Assembly (NCBI GenBank): GCA_028281495.1
Contig: JANQJU010000023.1
Coordinates: forward strand, 248,001 to 312,000
Direction: 5' to 3'
Source: SAR324 cluster bacterium
Lineage (GTDB): Bacteria; SAR324; NAC60-12
DNA: 64,000 nt
Shown here: piece by piece, positions 51,730 to 61,603 of the stretch
Numbering within the stretch: the first letter of the stretch is position 1
How the letters are laid out: each line of letters starts with the position of its first letter
Position numbers and translations under genes: made by a program
Notes under the pieces: model-generated
What the model was told of the DNA's origin: nothing
Databases searched by the model: none
The model's input: only the letters and a program-made list of their open reading frames with translations

Positions 51730-52887
51730 TTAACTTTCCGGGATATCGGGCGCATCCAATCCCAAAACCTCAAAAATGTTGAGTTGTCCCTGAAATTGAA
51801 TGAACAGGTGCTGGTAGAGTTGCCGGGTGTCCAAACTCCCCCAATAGATTGCCCGTTTGAGCAGGTATGGCACGGGGCTGTGCGGCTCCAAACGCATCAG
51901 GAAGTTGGCAATTTCCTCCAGCTTGGCATAGGCCTCGGCGCGAGTCTTCACTGGACCGCCCCCCCCTCCACTTCCTCCGCTTCCCTCACCACCGCTACCA
52001 TCGGAGGCGTCGTCGGCATCATCAAGCGTGCCGTCGCTGGCTTCAATGGTTCCATCGGACCCTACGGTGTAGAGGGGGATTCCGCGATTGGCCAATTGTG
52101 AGGCAATCATGGAATGGATATCAGTGAGCAACTGGGTCAGATTGTGGAGTGTGGGGGCATCCCGGCCACACAAATGATCCAAGATTTCTTCCAATGATTG
52201 CAGGGCATCCAGCGCTGCGGAAATGTGCTGGTACTGGTCCACATAAAAATCAGTGGAGGAGGACGCCACGTACGAAAAAAATTCTTGGGTGCTCATCACC
52301 GCATCGGCAGGCGGCTCATTGAGCTTTTTGCGGAGTTGTTCGTGACGCAAGGCCATCTCCCAATCCGCCCAACTGAATTCCCGGTCGTCCCGTTGGCTTT
52401 GGGTGATGGGAATGAGCCGGATCACGGGTTGCAATTTCTCATTCACCCAACTGATCAAATTGGTTCGATACTCCACATCCCCATCATCCAAACTGGGATA
52501 GAGGCCTGTTTCCCAATACAACTCACACAGCTTTTGCAACACAAACACACCGGGGGCAATTCCTGCAAACCCCTGTTGATGGATATGGGCTTCGAGCAGC
52601 CACACCGCAATCTGAAGGTCCTTGCTTTGGTGACTCAAGGCATCGATTCCCACCTGGACCACTTTGGACCAATCCGCCCGTTTCAATTCATAAGTCCACA
52701 CGCCTTGGGGGAGGGTGGCGTCATCATTCCGGCGTGCTTCTTTGAGAGCTGAATACACACCATTGCCTCGGAGATCCTCCCCACTGGGCTGGGTGTCCGA
52801 AATTGGTTCTAGCAAGGTGTCTAAATCCACCCCCAATTGCTGTTGGACGCGTTGGGCTAAGACGGCTTCCCATTCGGCTGTTTGCAT
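51730..52887 (-). CDS. tssA: T6SS protein TssA (ImpA N-terminal family)
   Basis: 385 residues. The ImpA N-terminal domain is clear at about 25-160 (LLEPISDTQPSGEDLRGNGVY, then DWSKVVQVGIDALSHQSKDLQ and VWLLEAHIHQQGFAGI, GLYPSLDDGDVEYRTN). A Gly/Ser/Asp-rich linker (290-315) precedes the C-terminal helical segment (YAKLEEIANFLMRLEPHSPV) used for oligomerisation. TssA caps and primes sheath-tube assembly at the baseplate in the cytoplasm. GGAGAG precedes the ATG. It follows tssM by 60 bp. Confidence 0.95.
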   Translation of the reverse strand: MQTAEWEAVLAQRVQQQLGVDLDTLLEPISDTQPSGEDLRGNGVYSALKEARRNDDATLPQGVWTYELKRADWSKVVQVGIDALSHQSKDLQIAVWLLEAHIHQQGFAGIAPGVFVLQKLCELYWETGLYPSLDDGDVEYRTNLISWVNEKLQPVIRLIPITQSQRDDREFSWADWEMALRHEQLRKKLNEPPADAVMSTQEFFSYVASSSTDFYVDQYQHISAALDALQSLEEILDHLCGRDAPTLHNLTQLLTDIHSMIASQLANRGIPLYTVGSDGTIEASDGTLDDADDASDGSGGEGSGGSGGGGGPVKTRAEAYAKLEEIANFLMRLEPHSPVPYLLKRAIYWGSLDTRQLYQHLFIQFQGQLNIFEVLGLDAPDIPES

Positions 52888-52947
52888 AGCTTGCTCTCCA
52901 CAGTTTAATGATAATCACGGATAAGGTTCAGTATTGGTTCGACCTTG

Positions 52948-55900
52948 TCATTGCAGCAAATCCCCATCTGTGAATTCCAATTCCGGAGCGTAGTGCGGAA
53001 ACGTGTTCGGGAAGGTCAACAAGACATTTTTTTGGGTTTTGGCATCTTTCCCCTGAAACCATATCCGTACAAACACCTCAGCCGGATTCACTTCAGACGG
53101 AATGACGACACGGGACGTTTCTGAATTTCCCGAAGCTTTCGAATTTCCCGAAGCTCCTGAGTTGCCCGAAGCCCTTGAGTCGCCCGCTCCCGAGTTTCCG
53201 AAGAGGGTTTTGTTTTGCCGGACCGGGACGGTAAATCCTAAAATGCGACTGGTGGGAAAACGATAACGTTGCGCATCGCCCGACATCTGGAACTCACGCA
53301 CAAGTCGGAACAAGGCCCAATTGCCTTGACGTGAAAACGTCACCTTGGATTGGTTCACCTGAGGATACTGCCCGCCTTGTTGGACTTCCGGTAGGATGGC
53401 TGCATCTTTTTTCCAAGTCAGGGCAAACGAGATGGGCGCCCCGTATTCCCAGGAAAATGGGGTGGATTCGGTGTTCGGATACATCAGCAAATTGCCTTCC
53501 GACACCAGTTCCCAAAATAAGATTTGATTGAGTCCCAACGAACGCTTGGGCAATACACGGAATTTGGCTTTGATGCCCACAGCGGGTGGTTTCCCGGTGG
53601 TGAGCAGTCCAGTTTGGGATAGAAAATGAGACACCACATCCAAATCTCGAATGAAGGCTTGCGGGGCACGGTATTGGGGGTTCTGCTGTGCCAATTCCTG
53701 GAGTTCTTCCACCAAGTTGGTCGCATTTTTTTGGTAATTGGCGAAAAACACAGTGGCCGTTTGTAGAGGCACCTCGGCACGTTCTTGAGGTTGATCAGAA
53801 AATGGGAATTGCCCTGCCAGTTGCTGATTGAAGGCTTGGGAGATTTGTTGATAGCGCTGCCGGGTCTTCTGCTCTTGTAAAGCGTAACAGGCGAGCAAAC
53901 CTTCTTCGTGCAGCAACACGCTTGCTTGTGAAAACCAATCTGCACCTACGGCTTTGCTGGACACCTTCTGCCACGCTGGTAGGCACTGAGCGGGGGCGAT
54001 GGAACTCAAGGTTTTTTGGAAGAATGTTTCCAAATGGGTCAATTCGCTGGTGGGGTCTTTTTTCTGGTATTTGTCCAGTTCGATCAAAGTGGCATGCCAC
54101 AGTGCCCACGCTTCTTGGTCGTTTTGTCCTTGGTGCCCGACCGGTTGAGTATTGATGAGATACGATACCGGGGCAGCCGCATATTGTGAGGACAGCAAAC
54201 TCATGCGTTCTCGCTGAGTGGCCAAGTATTTCTGGATTTGGCCCTTCCCCGATAGATTGAACAGGATGCCGGCAAAGTCTTTCCCTTTCCAATAAAACTG
54301 AGCGGGCGCCCGATACAGCCCATTGCTTTCGGCCAAATCGGTCAATTGTTGCAGAAGCCGCAACGCGTTGTTCCGCGAAGTTTGGGTGAACTGGGTATAG
54401 AGGGTTTCAAACTTTTCTTGTCCCAATAAAGTCCGAAGCTGGAGCAGGGTAGGCATCACCTCCCGCAGGTTGCTCACTTGAGTTGCCAATTGGGCTTCAA
54501 AAACCGACAGCGGTTGCAAGAGCGATTCTGGGTCTCCTGGGGATAGTAGGGGTTGACGAGTCCTGGCTAGAATTTGAGCGAGAGAGGTTTGCCAACGATT
54601 CCGCATTTTTTGCTTCACCGTTTCCCGCCACTGTTCGGGAATGCGTGGCAACATGGAACCGGAGAAGGTTTGGAAATTGCGTAGGGTTCTCACCGCCAAT
54701 TGCAGATTTTCCACATCCCAAAGCACGGGGTCGAGATCCGAAACCTGAGGAGCCGGAGCGGTGAACACGGGAAATTCCATCCGGCTCATGAACTGGAGGG
54801 TTTGCATCAAGGCATCGGCCCCACTATCGATCACCAACTCGCTTTTATCTAAGGTGACGAGTTGTTCCACACCACTGCCTTGGAGTTGTTGTAACTGCTG
54901 TCGTGCAACGTTCCGACAATCTTCATCTTGAAACGAAATCGAGAAGGCAGCCAGCATGTCCTGTAAGTTACGAGGATAATCGTATTCGGTTTGCAGCCTC
55001 CCCCATTGTAAGGCTAAGGGACCGAACACCTCTCCACAAGGAGTTCGGGGAGTCGCACGGCTGTCGAACTTGGTTTGGCTTTCCGTGATCCATTGCTGTT
55101 CGGGAGCATTCACCCAATCACGGAATCGGTTGATGTCTTGCTGCACTTCGGCTCGCAAATCCGATGAAAGGACCATTTCCTGTGATTCGGTCAATATCGA
55201 CAATTTTTCAGGCAATTGACCGAACTGCGGCGGTTCCTTCATGATCCGGGCATACAACCGTTGCCCCAATAAAGAAAGGGGCGATTCGACTTTCGACTCA
55301 TAGGCCGAAGGCCCCAAATACAGGGGAGCATTGTGGGGCGTGCAGTCCGAGGAAGGCACCACGGCAAAGGGAGGACAGGGTTGATACAAGGCGTTGTGCA
55401 ACGCCGCTCGATACAGCGTGTTTTGATTCGCAAATTTGCCATCCAAATCCACGTCGTATAGGTAATTGATCAAGTGAGACAGATGTTTCAGTTTATCCAG
55501 GTCGGCGTCTTCATCATCGTGATTTGCGATACGGAGGTACCGTTTGCGATTGGTTTCAAAATTGAGGATCTGTTGAAAATAATGGGAGACCGCATGAAAC
55601 TCAGGCGTATGGAGCGCCGAATCGACCGCTCCTGAAAGATCCGATACCACCTCATCCAGCACCTCCTGATGCTGGCTGGTTTCCGATTCTTGAGTGGCTT
55701 GTTTCAGGTCGGTTGTCAGACGGTCCACTGGGGAAGCGGACGATACCGGTGTGGCGTTCGCATGTCGGATGATTCGGTTCAGACGATTCACCAGATCGTC
55801 GTCGATGGTGTTCAAGATACCTTCCTCAAACACATCGGTCGTCAAATAATTCACGAGTTCCCCATCCAGATCCACGAACCAAGAATAAGGCATCGCGAGC

Positions 55901-57345
55901 CTTCCCAGCGGCTCGGCATTCATCGAAGTCATTTCCCGCAACAGGGCAGGGATGAACGGGGACGGAGCGGTTTCAAAAGGAACGTCGCCCTGCTCCCTTA
56001 ACGCGGTCCGGACTTTGTTTTGTTCCTCTTGTTGATGACGGTATCGGGCCATCTGATTCAAAGACTGCTGCACCGATTGCACTTGGTTATGCAATCCCAG
56101 ACTATCCACGATGCCCCAGCCGAACAAGAGCGTGAAGGCCACCAACATCGTGATCTGAAGATTTCGCACATAACGATTGCGGGAAATCACCCGTTGGAAG
56201 GTCGGCCGGGCAATATTGGGTTCTGCAAAAATCTTTTGGGTGAACAGTTGTTTGAGGAATTTGGGACTCCGCCACGCGGAATCGGAGATCGTGTTCGATT
56301 CGGCAGGTTCGGTTTCCAAATGGCCACTGAAAAACATCCCTCGGAATACAAAAGATTCGTGATAGGTCGTTTCGGGAAAAGCTTTGTGTAGAAATCGTTT
56401 CAACGGAGTATGCAGCCGACGGAAGCGTTGAGGAAACAGAAAAAACGCATCAGGAGCATCAATCTCCGCCCCACCCGAGGCGACTTGGATTTGGGACTTA
56501 CGGAGTTGTTGGGTTGTGTAATCAAAGGCTTCGTCTACCCACTCGGGTACAAAGGGGACGTCCAAGGAATAGGGGGAGGACCATCCCCACATTTCATCAA
56601 AGCGTTCGGGAGCAAAGGCTTGCCAGAAGGCGTCGAAATCATCCAACCGATCGCATTGGGTTACGATCAGATACACGGGCAGGACAAAGGCGTAATGTTT
56701 TTGAATTTGCCAGAGTCGTTGATAAAAGCGCTCTCCCAAATCATCCAGTCGGTCCGGGGGCAGGGATTGGAGGGTTTCGGCAGAAACCGTCAGGAGAATG
56801 CCATCCATGGGACGTTCTGACCGAAACGAAAAAAACACATCCAACAACTGATGCCACCATTGATCCGCGTCGCTTTCCTCTTCCGCATCGAAGTATTGGC
56901 CTTCCACATCCAACACCACCCCTTTGCTGAAAAACCATCCCTTGACCCCCCGGGCTTTGAGGTGATTGAGTTTGGTCAGCAAGTGGGCTTGCGGCTGTTC
57001 CAAATCGAGATGGGTCAACAGGGTGGATTTTCCGGCCCCGGCACTGCCGAGCATCAGATACCACGGGGTGCGATACCGCCATTCTTTGCCCGTACCCAAT
57101 TGTTGAAGGGTGGTGAGCAAGGGGCGCAGCAATCGACGCGCATCGAACAAACTCAGCACATGAGTGGGAACCAACACCCGGAACCAACTCCATTGGATTC
57201 GACGACTGGCCTGCACGATGATCAGCAGAATCCAGATCAACAGAATCGCCGAGGCTACCACCACGAATGCCAGCACCCAATTCCGATCCAACGGAAGGGC
57301 CTGCAGCCATGCTCGGAATTGTTCCACATAGGGTCGCAAATCCAT
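52948..57345 (-). CDS. tssM: T6SS inner-membrane protein TssM (IcmF)
   Basis: 1465 residues from the ATG at 57345; the frame is open further upstream but that part only overlaps tssL. A membrane helix at about 22-45, the Walker A motif GSAGAGKST at 100-108, a further helix near residue 400 (LQITMLVAFTLLFGWGIVD), then the large periplasmic region. A low-complexity Gly/Ala/Ser/Asn stretch near the C-terminus (ASGNSGASGNSKASGNS) is encoded by imperfect short DNA repeats. TssM spans the periplasm in the TssJLM complex. It is preceded by tssL with an 8-bp gap. The lipoprotein TssJ is not visible here. Confidence 0.96.
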   Translation of the reverse strand: MDLRPYVEQFRAWLQALPLDRNWVLAFVVVASAILLIWILLIIVQASRRIQWSWFRVLVPTHVLSLFDARRLLRPLLTTLQQLGTGKEWRYRTPWYLMLGSAGAGKSTLLTHLDLEQPQAHLLTKLNHLKARGVKGWFFSKGVVLDVEGQYFDAEEESDADQWWHQLLDVFFSFRSERPMDGILLTVSAETLQSLPPDRLDDLGERFYQRLWQIQKHYAFVLPVYLIVTQCDRLDDFDAFWQAFAPERFDEMWGWSSPYSLDVPFVPEWVDEAFDYTTQQLRKSQIQVASGGAEIDAPDAFFLFPQRFRRLHTPLKRFLHKAFPETTYHESFVFRGMFFSGHLETEPAESNTISDSAWRSPKFLKQLFTQKIFAEPNIARPTFQRVISRNRYVRNLQITMLVAFTLLFGWGIVDSLGLHNQVQSVQQSLNQMARYRHQQEEQNKVRTALREQGDVPFETAPSPFIPALLREMTSMNAEPLGRLAMPYSWFVDLDGELVNYLTTDVFEEGILNTIDDDLVNRLNRIIRHANATPVSSASPVDRLTTDLKQATQESETSQHQEVLDEVVSDLSGAVDSALHTPEFHAVSHYFQQILNFETNRKRYLRIANHDDEDADLDKLKHLSHLINYLYDVDLDGKFANQNTLYRAALHNALYQPCPPFAVVPSSDCTPHNAPLYLGPSAYESKVESPLSLLGQRLYARIMKEPPQFGQLPEKLSILTESQEMVLSSDLRAEVQQDINRFRDWVNAPEQQWITESQTKFDSRATPRTPCGEVFGPLALQWGRLQTEYDYPRNLQDMLAAFSISFQDEDCRNVARQQLQQLQGSGVEQLVTLDKSELVIDSGADALMQTLQFMSRMEFPVFTAPAPQVSDLDPVLWDVENLQLAVRTLRNFQTFSGSMLPRIPEQWRETVKQKMRNRWQTSLAQILARTRQPLLSPGDPESLLQPLSVFEAQLATQVSNLREVMPTLLQLRTLLGQEKFETLYTQFTQTSRNNALRLLQQLTDLAESNGLYRAPAQFYWKGKDFAGILFNLSGKGQIQKYLATQRERMSLLSSQYAAAPVSYLINTQPVGHQGQNDQEAWALWHATLIELDKYQKKDPTSELTHLETFFQKTLSSIAPAQCLPAWQKVSSKAVGADWFSQASVLLHEEGLLACYALQEQKTRQRYQQISQAFNQQLAGQFPFSDQPQERAEVPLQTATVFFANYQKNATNLVEELQELAQQNPQYRAPQAFIRDLDVVSHFLSQTGLLTTGKPPAVGIKAKFRVLPKRSLGLNQILFWELVSEGNLLMYPNTESTPFSWEYGAPISFALTWKKDAAILPEVQQGGQYPQVNQSKVTFSRQGNWALFRLVREFQMSGDAQRYRFPTSRILGFTVPVRQNKTLFGNSGAGDSRASGNSGASGNSKASGNSETSRVVIPSEVNPAEVFVRIWFQGKDAKTQKNVLLTFPNTFPHYAPELEFTDGDLLQ

Positions 57346-57353
57346 AAACGTCT

Positions 57354-58097
57354 CTATTGGCGAACAAAGGTCCAGAGGTCTTGCACCAACCACTGCCACA
57401 TCAAGGAAGCGGAAGCCACATACCCTACAATCAACCAGAATGACAACTTCCACCATTTGCCCAACGGAGCCAAACGTTCGGCGATGGAAGGATTGACCAC
57501 AGCACGATAAGCTTCTTCAAACAACGGAACCTGTTGGTCATGGCGACGGTTGCCCAACAGTTGATAAATTTTTTGTCGATAATTTCGCAATACGGGCTTC
57601 CCGGCGTCCCCTCGATACTGTCCTTGGAAGCCCAACCGCATGGCAAACAAGAACACTCCGGCTAGGCTCGCCGCGAGTTCGTCGCCGTCTCGATTTTCTA
57701 ACAAGTGGTCGAGTTTTTCGAAAAATACAGTTCCCGAGGATTGTGTTCGAAACAGAGCCATTTCCAGGAGGTAGTTTTCCCAGCCGTCGTTTCCCGGCCA
57801 TTCCAGTTCCAGGAGTAGGATTTCATCCGTCATGGCAGCCATCACGTATTGCGCTTCTTGATAGGCTTCGATTTCGGACACGGTGCGGGTGCGTTCGACA
57901 TCCTGGGCTTGCTGGCGCAACAAGGTCACCAACCGTCGATGGACGGCAGGGAGGAGTTGTGCCTCGGATTCGGGTTCTTCTGTGGGGGAAAGTTCCGAAA
58001 TTTCCGCCCCCGGTTGATCCATCAAGTCCCGTTTGAGGTCCACCACCTCGAGGTAAAACGTTCGAAATAGCTCCATTAAGAAATCCGGTCGATTCAT
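57354..58097 (-). CDS. tssL: T6SS inner-membrane protein TssL (DotU)
   Basis: 247 residues. The cytoplasmic hook domain contains EAQYVMAAMTDEILLLELEWPGN, SGTVFFEKLDHLL and AGVFLFAMRLGFQGQYRG, all DotU hallmarks, and a single C-terminal membrane helix lies at about 216-240 (KLSFWLIVGYVASASLMW). No OmpA-type peptidoglycan-binding tail is fused. TssL links TssK and the baseplate to the TssM membrane core. It starts 2 bp after the tssK stop. Confidence 0.96.
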   Translation of the reverse strand: MNRPDFLMELFRTFYLEVVDLKRDLMDQPGAEISELSPTEEPESEAQLLPAVHRRLVTLLRQQAQDVERTRTVSEIEAYQEAQYVMAAMTDEILLLELEWPGNDGWENYLLEMALFRTQSSGTVFFEKLDHLLENRDGDELAASLAGVFLFAMRLGFQGQYRGDAGKPVLRNYRQKIYQLLGNRRHDQQVPLFEEAYRAVVNPSIAERLAPLGKWWKLSFWLIVGYVASASLMWQWLVQDLWTFVRQ

Positions 58098-58099
58098 CC

Positions 58100-59467
58100 C
58101 TAGCTTCCTGATTCACGGGGAATATACAGCAAGATCGCCGTTGGGGTTTTTTCCAAGTTATCGGGACGGGTGTTGGCTATATAGAGTTTCTCTCCAGCCT
58201 GCACCACGCCCTCCTGCAGCTTGATTTCAAACAAAGCGCGTCCTGGAGCAGAAACGACTCCCAAGTGATCATCCCGAGCGAGAAACTCGGCACTCGCCCC
58301 AGGCATCCGCTGACGAATCAGGGATTTGATGATCGACACCGAAGCGATACGACACCCGGCCATCCACGTTTGAAAATCTTGCAAACTCCGCTCGGCCGAC
58401 CCTTGCAGTTCCACGAGTATCCGGTCGCCTTCCCAGTTTTCGGGAACGGGGAACGAAAACACCCCGGTTTTTTCTTCCGTCCACATTTCGGTGGAATAGG
58501 CCAATTGAATCTCATTCAGCAAGCCTTGCACAAAGCGGAGGGCTTGTTCCATGCCTGGCCCCACATCGTTGTGTTGATAGGGAGGCAATGCCGAAGGCAC
58601 GGGGTTGGCTGCCACAAAACTCATTTGTCCCAGCAAGCGTGCCAAGGATTGATACACCGCAAACGGATGGGCGGCGTCGCTTCCAATCAACACCTCCAAT
58701 TCTGGCAAAGCGACCACCATTTGATGGATCCGTTGCCGCTGCTCCAAACTCAAGCTTGCCCCTGCTGTGCTCCCGGCCGAGGACGACTTGGCCAGATTGA
58801 GCACTTTGTCTCGGAGCTGATAAGCGACTTGGCTCACCTTCTCTCCAATCGAATGCGTGCCTAAAAACGGCTTGCGGCGCACCTGCAACAACGGCGGCAC
58901 ATACGAGGTGGGTTTGAACGCTCCATCGTCATCCTGTTGAATTTCAAACAGAGGAATCCAAGAGTACTGTGGCGAGGGTTCCACGCCAGCCATCAGCACC
59001 AACCGAGGTCGCAGCCGTTCCACACTCACTTGGCCTTGTCCGGTATTGTCATCCACAGTGGGTTCATCCCGATAGGAATCAAAGCGTTGGATCATGGCAT
59101 TGGAACTGGCAGCCCCTGGCTTTCGAATCGGCACCGCCAAATACACCTTGTGGACCTTCCCCGGCAACTTGCTCAGAGCCGGAGTCAGATCCAATTCCAG
59201 CGGAGTATGGCGTTCCGCATCGTGGACCACGATCAAACCATCGGGCATCACCGCCTGCATGAGCTGGATTTTGACCATTCCCGCGAGGAGTGCATTTTCA
59301 TCCAGCTCCAGCGCTTGGAGTCCCCAATAAAAAGGCAGGACCTGCTCCATTTGATGCCGTAGGAGGCTTTCCCAATAGATTTGGTTTTGTTGAAAATGTT
59401 GAGGAGAAAGCAACATCCCCTCCGACCATTGAATCGGATGAATCGTCGGTGTGTGTGGCTGCATCAT
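58100..59467 (-). CDS. tssK: T6SS baseplate protein TssK
   Basis: 455 residues from the first of two adjacent ATGs at 59467; the open frame further upstream is unsupported. The opening IQWSEGMLLSPQHFQQNQIY is the family hallmark, and GLQALELDENALLAGMVKI and the C-terminal FLARDDHLGVVSAPG-like segment also fit. TssK is the trimeric adaptor between the baseplate wedge and TssL in the cytoplasm. The downstream genes tssL, tssM and tssA complete a KLMA block. Confidence 0.96.
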   Translation of the reverse strand: MMQPHTPTIHPIQWSEGMLLSPQHFQQNQIYWESLLRHQMEQVLPFYWGLQALELDENALLAGMVKIQLMQAVMPDGLIVVHDAERHTPLELDLTPALSKLPGKVHKVYLAVPIRKPGAASSNAMIQRFDSYRDEPTVDDNTGQGQVSVERLRPRLVLMAGVEPSPQYSWIPLFEIQQDDDGAFKPTSYVPPLLQVRRKPFLGTHSIGEKVSQVAYQLRDKVLNLAKSSSAGSTAGASLSLEQRQRIHQMVVALPELEVLIGSDAAHPFAVYQSLARLLGQMSFVAANPVPSALPPYQHNDVGPGMEQALRFVQGLLNEIQLAYSTEMWTEEKTGVFSFPVPENWEGDRILVELQGSAERSLQDFQTWMAGCRIASVSIIKSLIRQRMPGASAEFLARDDHLGVVSAPGRALFEIKLQEGVVQAGEKLYIANTRPDNLEKTPTAILLYIPRESGS

Positions 59468-59515
59468 GGCTTCATTTTGGTAAATATGTGGACAAATCGG
59501 GGTTCTACACAAAGT

Positions 59516-59908
59516 TCAACACGCGATCACTTTCACTTGGCTAGGGGTGATCGTGATTCCGATCATATTGGGCAACGGCCCATTGTGTCCGGTGGGCATG
59601 AGCAAAGTGGTCACCGGCATCGCCCCACTGAAAATTTTGGGATTTCCAATGATGTGTCGCTGGATACTAAAATCCAGTTGCGAGATCAGCCCACCCATGA
59701 CCCCCGCATCGTCTCCTTCGGTCATCATCACTATCGTCAATATGTTGTGAATTGGCATGCACTCGATGAATTGATTCAACACGATGGGGATGGCCATCGT
59801 GCTTTCGCCTAAATTGGGATAGGGGATGGGTTCGGCAAATGGAGGGGTTTTGCACACATCCGGGAAGGCAATACTGAGAGCCATCATTTGAGTGTTGGTG
59901 AAGCACAT
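59516..59908 (-). CDS. DUF4150 PAAR-like spike-tip protein
   Basis: 130 residues from the ATG at 59908, which has GGGAGG 7 bp upstream. TQMMALSIAFPDVCKTP, PIPYPNLGES and MPIHNILTIVMMTEGDDAG match DUF4150, the PAAR-like proteins that sharpen the VgrG spike. The usual family has many Gly and Met in the same positions. No toxin domain is fused, so cargo must be attached non-covalently or carried by other spike proteins. It lies between the DUF3540 gene and tssK. Confidence 0.88.
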   Translation of the reverse strand: MCFTNTQMMALSIAFPDVCKTPPFAEPIPYPNLGESTMAIPIVLNQFIECMPIHNILTIVMMTEGDDAGVMGGLISQLDFSIQRHIIGNPKIFSGAMPVTTLLMPTGHNGPLPNMIGITITPSQVKVIAC

Positions 59909-59963
59909 AGGGTCCTCCCTTGGTTGAAGTGGGTAATGAGCACAGATGGAGCATACCAATCGA

Positions 59964-60536
59964 TCAACCCATGTTGATCCGTTCTCCATCGATTTTGATG
60001 TCTTGGTCTGCGGTGATGAATTGGTGTTTGCCATGCAAACGCAGCAACTGGGTGGCTTCCAAGGCAAACTGGCGGACCCGTTGCAAGTGATGATTCACCT
60101 GCTGAACCCAATTGCCTGTGACGGTGCTAAACACATGATGCGCATTCCACCGCAGGGTTCCCAAAGGCACATTCAATTCCATTTCAGCCAGCGAGCTGAG
60201 CTTCAAAGATTGCTCGGCCTGCAAGCTCAAGTCCTGGTTTCGCAACGTGAGTGGGTCGTCGGTAGGCAGTTGCAAACACGCCGGTTGTGGCTGGGTCCGC
60301 TCCAATACGGCCACGATGAATGGTTCCGTGGAGGAACTCACCAGCACTCGGTCGCCTACACAAGGCTGAATGAGGCAGGAATACGCCTGACGCGCCACTC
60401 GGTTTTGATCGATTTCATATCCGGCCTCCGGTTCTAAAACGCGGGTGACCGTTCCCTGATACAAGGAAATGGATTGCTGGTTGGGATCTCCCTGGTGGGG
60501 GGTGATTCCGGCTACAGAGAACTCACTGGGTTTCAT
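59964..60536 (-). CDS. DUF3540 T6SS-associated protein
   Basis: 190 residues from the ATG at 60536, with GGGAG upstream, overlapping the previous stop as TGATG. SLYQGTVTRVLEPEAGYEID, YSCLIQPCVGDRVLVSS and LRNQDLSLQAEQSLKLSS, with a C-terminal beta pattern ending in DGERINMG, match DUF3540, which is typically encoded beside DUF4150 and DUF2169 genes. The repeated short strands suggest a spike-like beta helix or tip adaptor. Exact role unknown. Confidence 0.8.
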   Translation of the reverse strand: MKPSEFSVAGITPHQGDPNQQSISLYQGTVTRVLEPEAGYEIDQNRVARQAYSCLIQPCVGDRVLVSSSTEPFIVAVLERTQPQPACLQLPTDDPLTLRNQDLSLQAEQSLKLSSLAEMELNVPLGTLRWNAHHVFSTVTGNWVQQVNHHLQRVRQFALEATQLLRLHGKHQFITADQDIKIDGERINMG

Positions 60537-61603
60537 CAGACTATCTCCCTTTGAAGAATACGTTGTTGGGCTTTGGCTAGCTTTTTGTCGGTTCCAAACG
60601 AGCCCCGGCGATTGGCTCCCCGCCACCGGGTATGCGGGTCTTGGGTGAGGTGAAAGCGTGCCCATTGCAAGTGGCTGTGGGAAAAATCGCAATGATTCAG
60701 TTGGGCATGCGAAAAATCCGAACGCTGCATGGAAGTGTGCGAAAAGTCGCTATTTTCACATACCATGTGGGCTAGCCACGATTTTTCAAAATCGGCTTGG
60801 GCAAACGTGGAGTCCACCACCGAGGCCTTCTGAAAATTCGAACGTTGCAGGTCACACTTCTGGAAATCACAGTTGTGAATCTCAGTTTCGAGGAACAAAC
60901 TGGATCGCAGCTTGGCTCCAGCAAATTGGGTCCGGTCTAAATGGCATTGACTGAAATTGCTTTGAGTGAGATCCGCCCCGCGTAAATCGGTCTCGGTGAA
61001 ATCGCTTCCTTGGAGTGTGCAGCGGGCTAGCTTCCCGTTGCGTAGCGACATCCCGGCAAAGTTGGATTCTGCCAACAGCCCGGTATCGAATTGGCAATCT
61101 TCCATCTCCAACTGGGTGAAATCTGTGCGTATCCAGAGGATGTTACGGAAGTGGCAGTGTTTCAGTTGACTCTTAGGAAAGGTACAGGACAAAAACCCAG
61201 TGGAATCCACCGTCACCTGATTCCATTTCACCTGAGACAAGGCGCACTCGGTCCACATGCTTTTAGTGATCGGTACGGTTTCAAACACGGCCTCTCGGAA
61301 ATCACATTGCGTGAGAGTGCCTCGAATCATCTCAGCGTGTTGCCACTGCGATTCGGTCAGGACGCTATTCACAAAATGCACGCCATCCAGATGGGTTTGC
61401 TCCCAACGACTCCCCTCCAATTGGCATCGCAGGAAGTGCGTTTGAGCGAGTTGATTGTTGTGGAAGATCGCCCCACGCAAATCGCTTTCGTGAAAGGTCA
61501 CCCCGTGGAGATCCACTTGGGAAAAATCCATACCGCGCAAGTCTTCTTGGTGAATCGGCTGGGCATGGGCTGCCAACTGTTGAATGCGTGCGATGCTGAT
61601 CAT
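60536..61603 (-). CDS. Pentapeptide-repeat protein of the T6SS operon
   Basis: 355 residues. From about residue 20 to 320 the A(D/N)LxX-type five-residue repeat is continuous (DLRGMDFSQVDLHGVTFHES, DLRGADLTQSNFSQCHLDRT, DFEKSWLAHM), predicting a right-handed quadrilateral beta helix. The C-terminus is basic (KKLAKAQQRILQREIV). It overlaps the DUF2169 gene by ATGA and the DUF3540 gene by TGATG, so it is translated with spike-loading genes. It may be an adaptor or spike extension rather than a gyrase mimic (inference). Confidence 0.9.
   Translation of the reverse strand: MISIARIQQLAAHAQPIHQEDLRGMDFSQVDLHGVTFHESDLRGAIFHNNQLAQTHFLRCQLEGSRWEQTHLDGVHFVNSVLTESQWQHAEMIRGTLTQCDFREAVFETVPITKSMWTECALSQVKWNQVTVDSTGFLSCTFPKSQLKHCHFRNILWIRTDFTQLEMEDCQFDTGLLAESNFAGMSLRNGKLARCTLQGSDFTETDLRGADLTQSNFSQCHLDRTQFAGAKLRSSLFLETEIHNCDFQKCDLQRSNFQKASVVDSTFAQADFEKSWLAHMVCENSDFSHTSMQRSDFSHAQLNHCDFSHSHLQWARFHLTQDPHTRWRGANRRGSFGTDKKLAKAQQRILQREIV

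Noticed and set aside
57346..57456. Extended start of TssM
   Set aside because: The extra residues overlap tssL and are unlike IcmF N-termini; MDLRPYVEQF at 57345 is the natural start.
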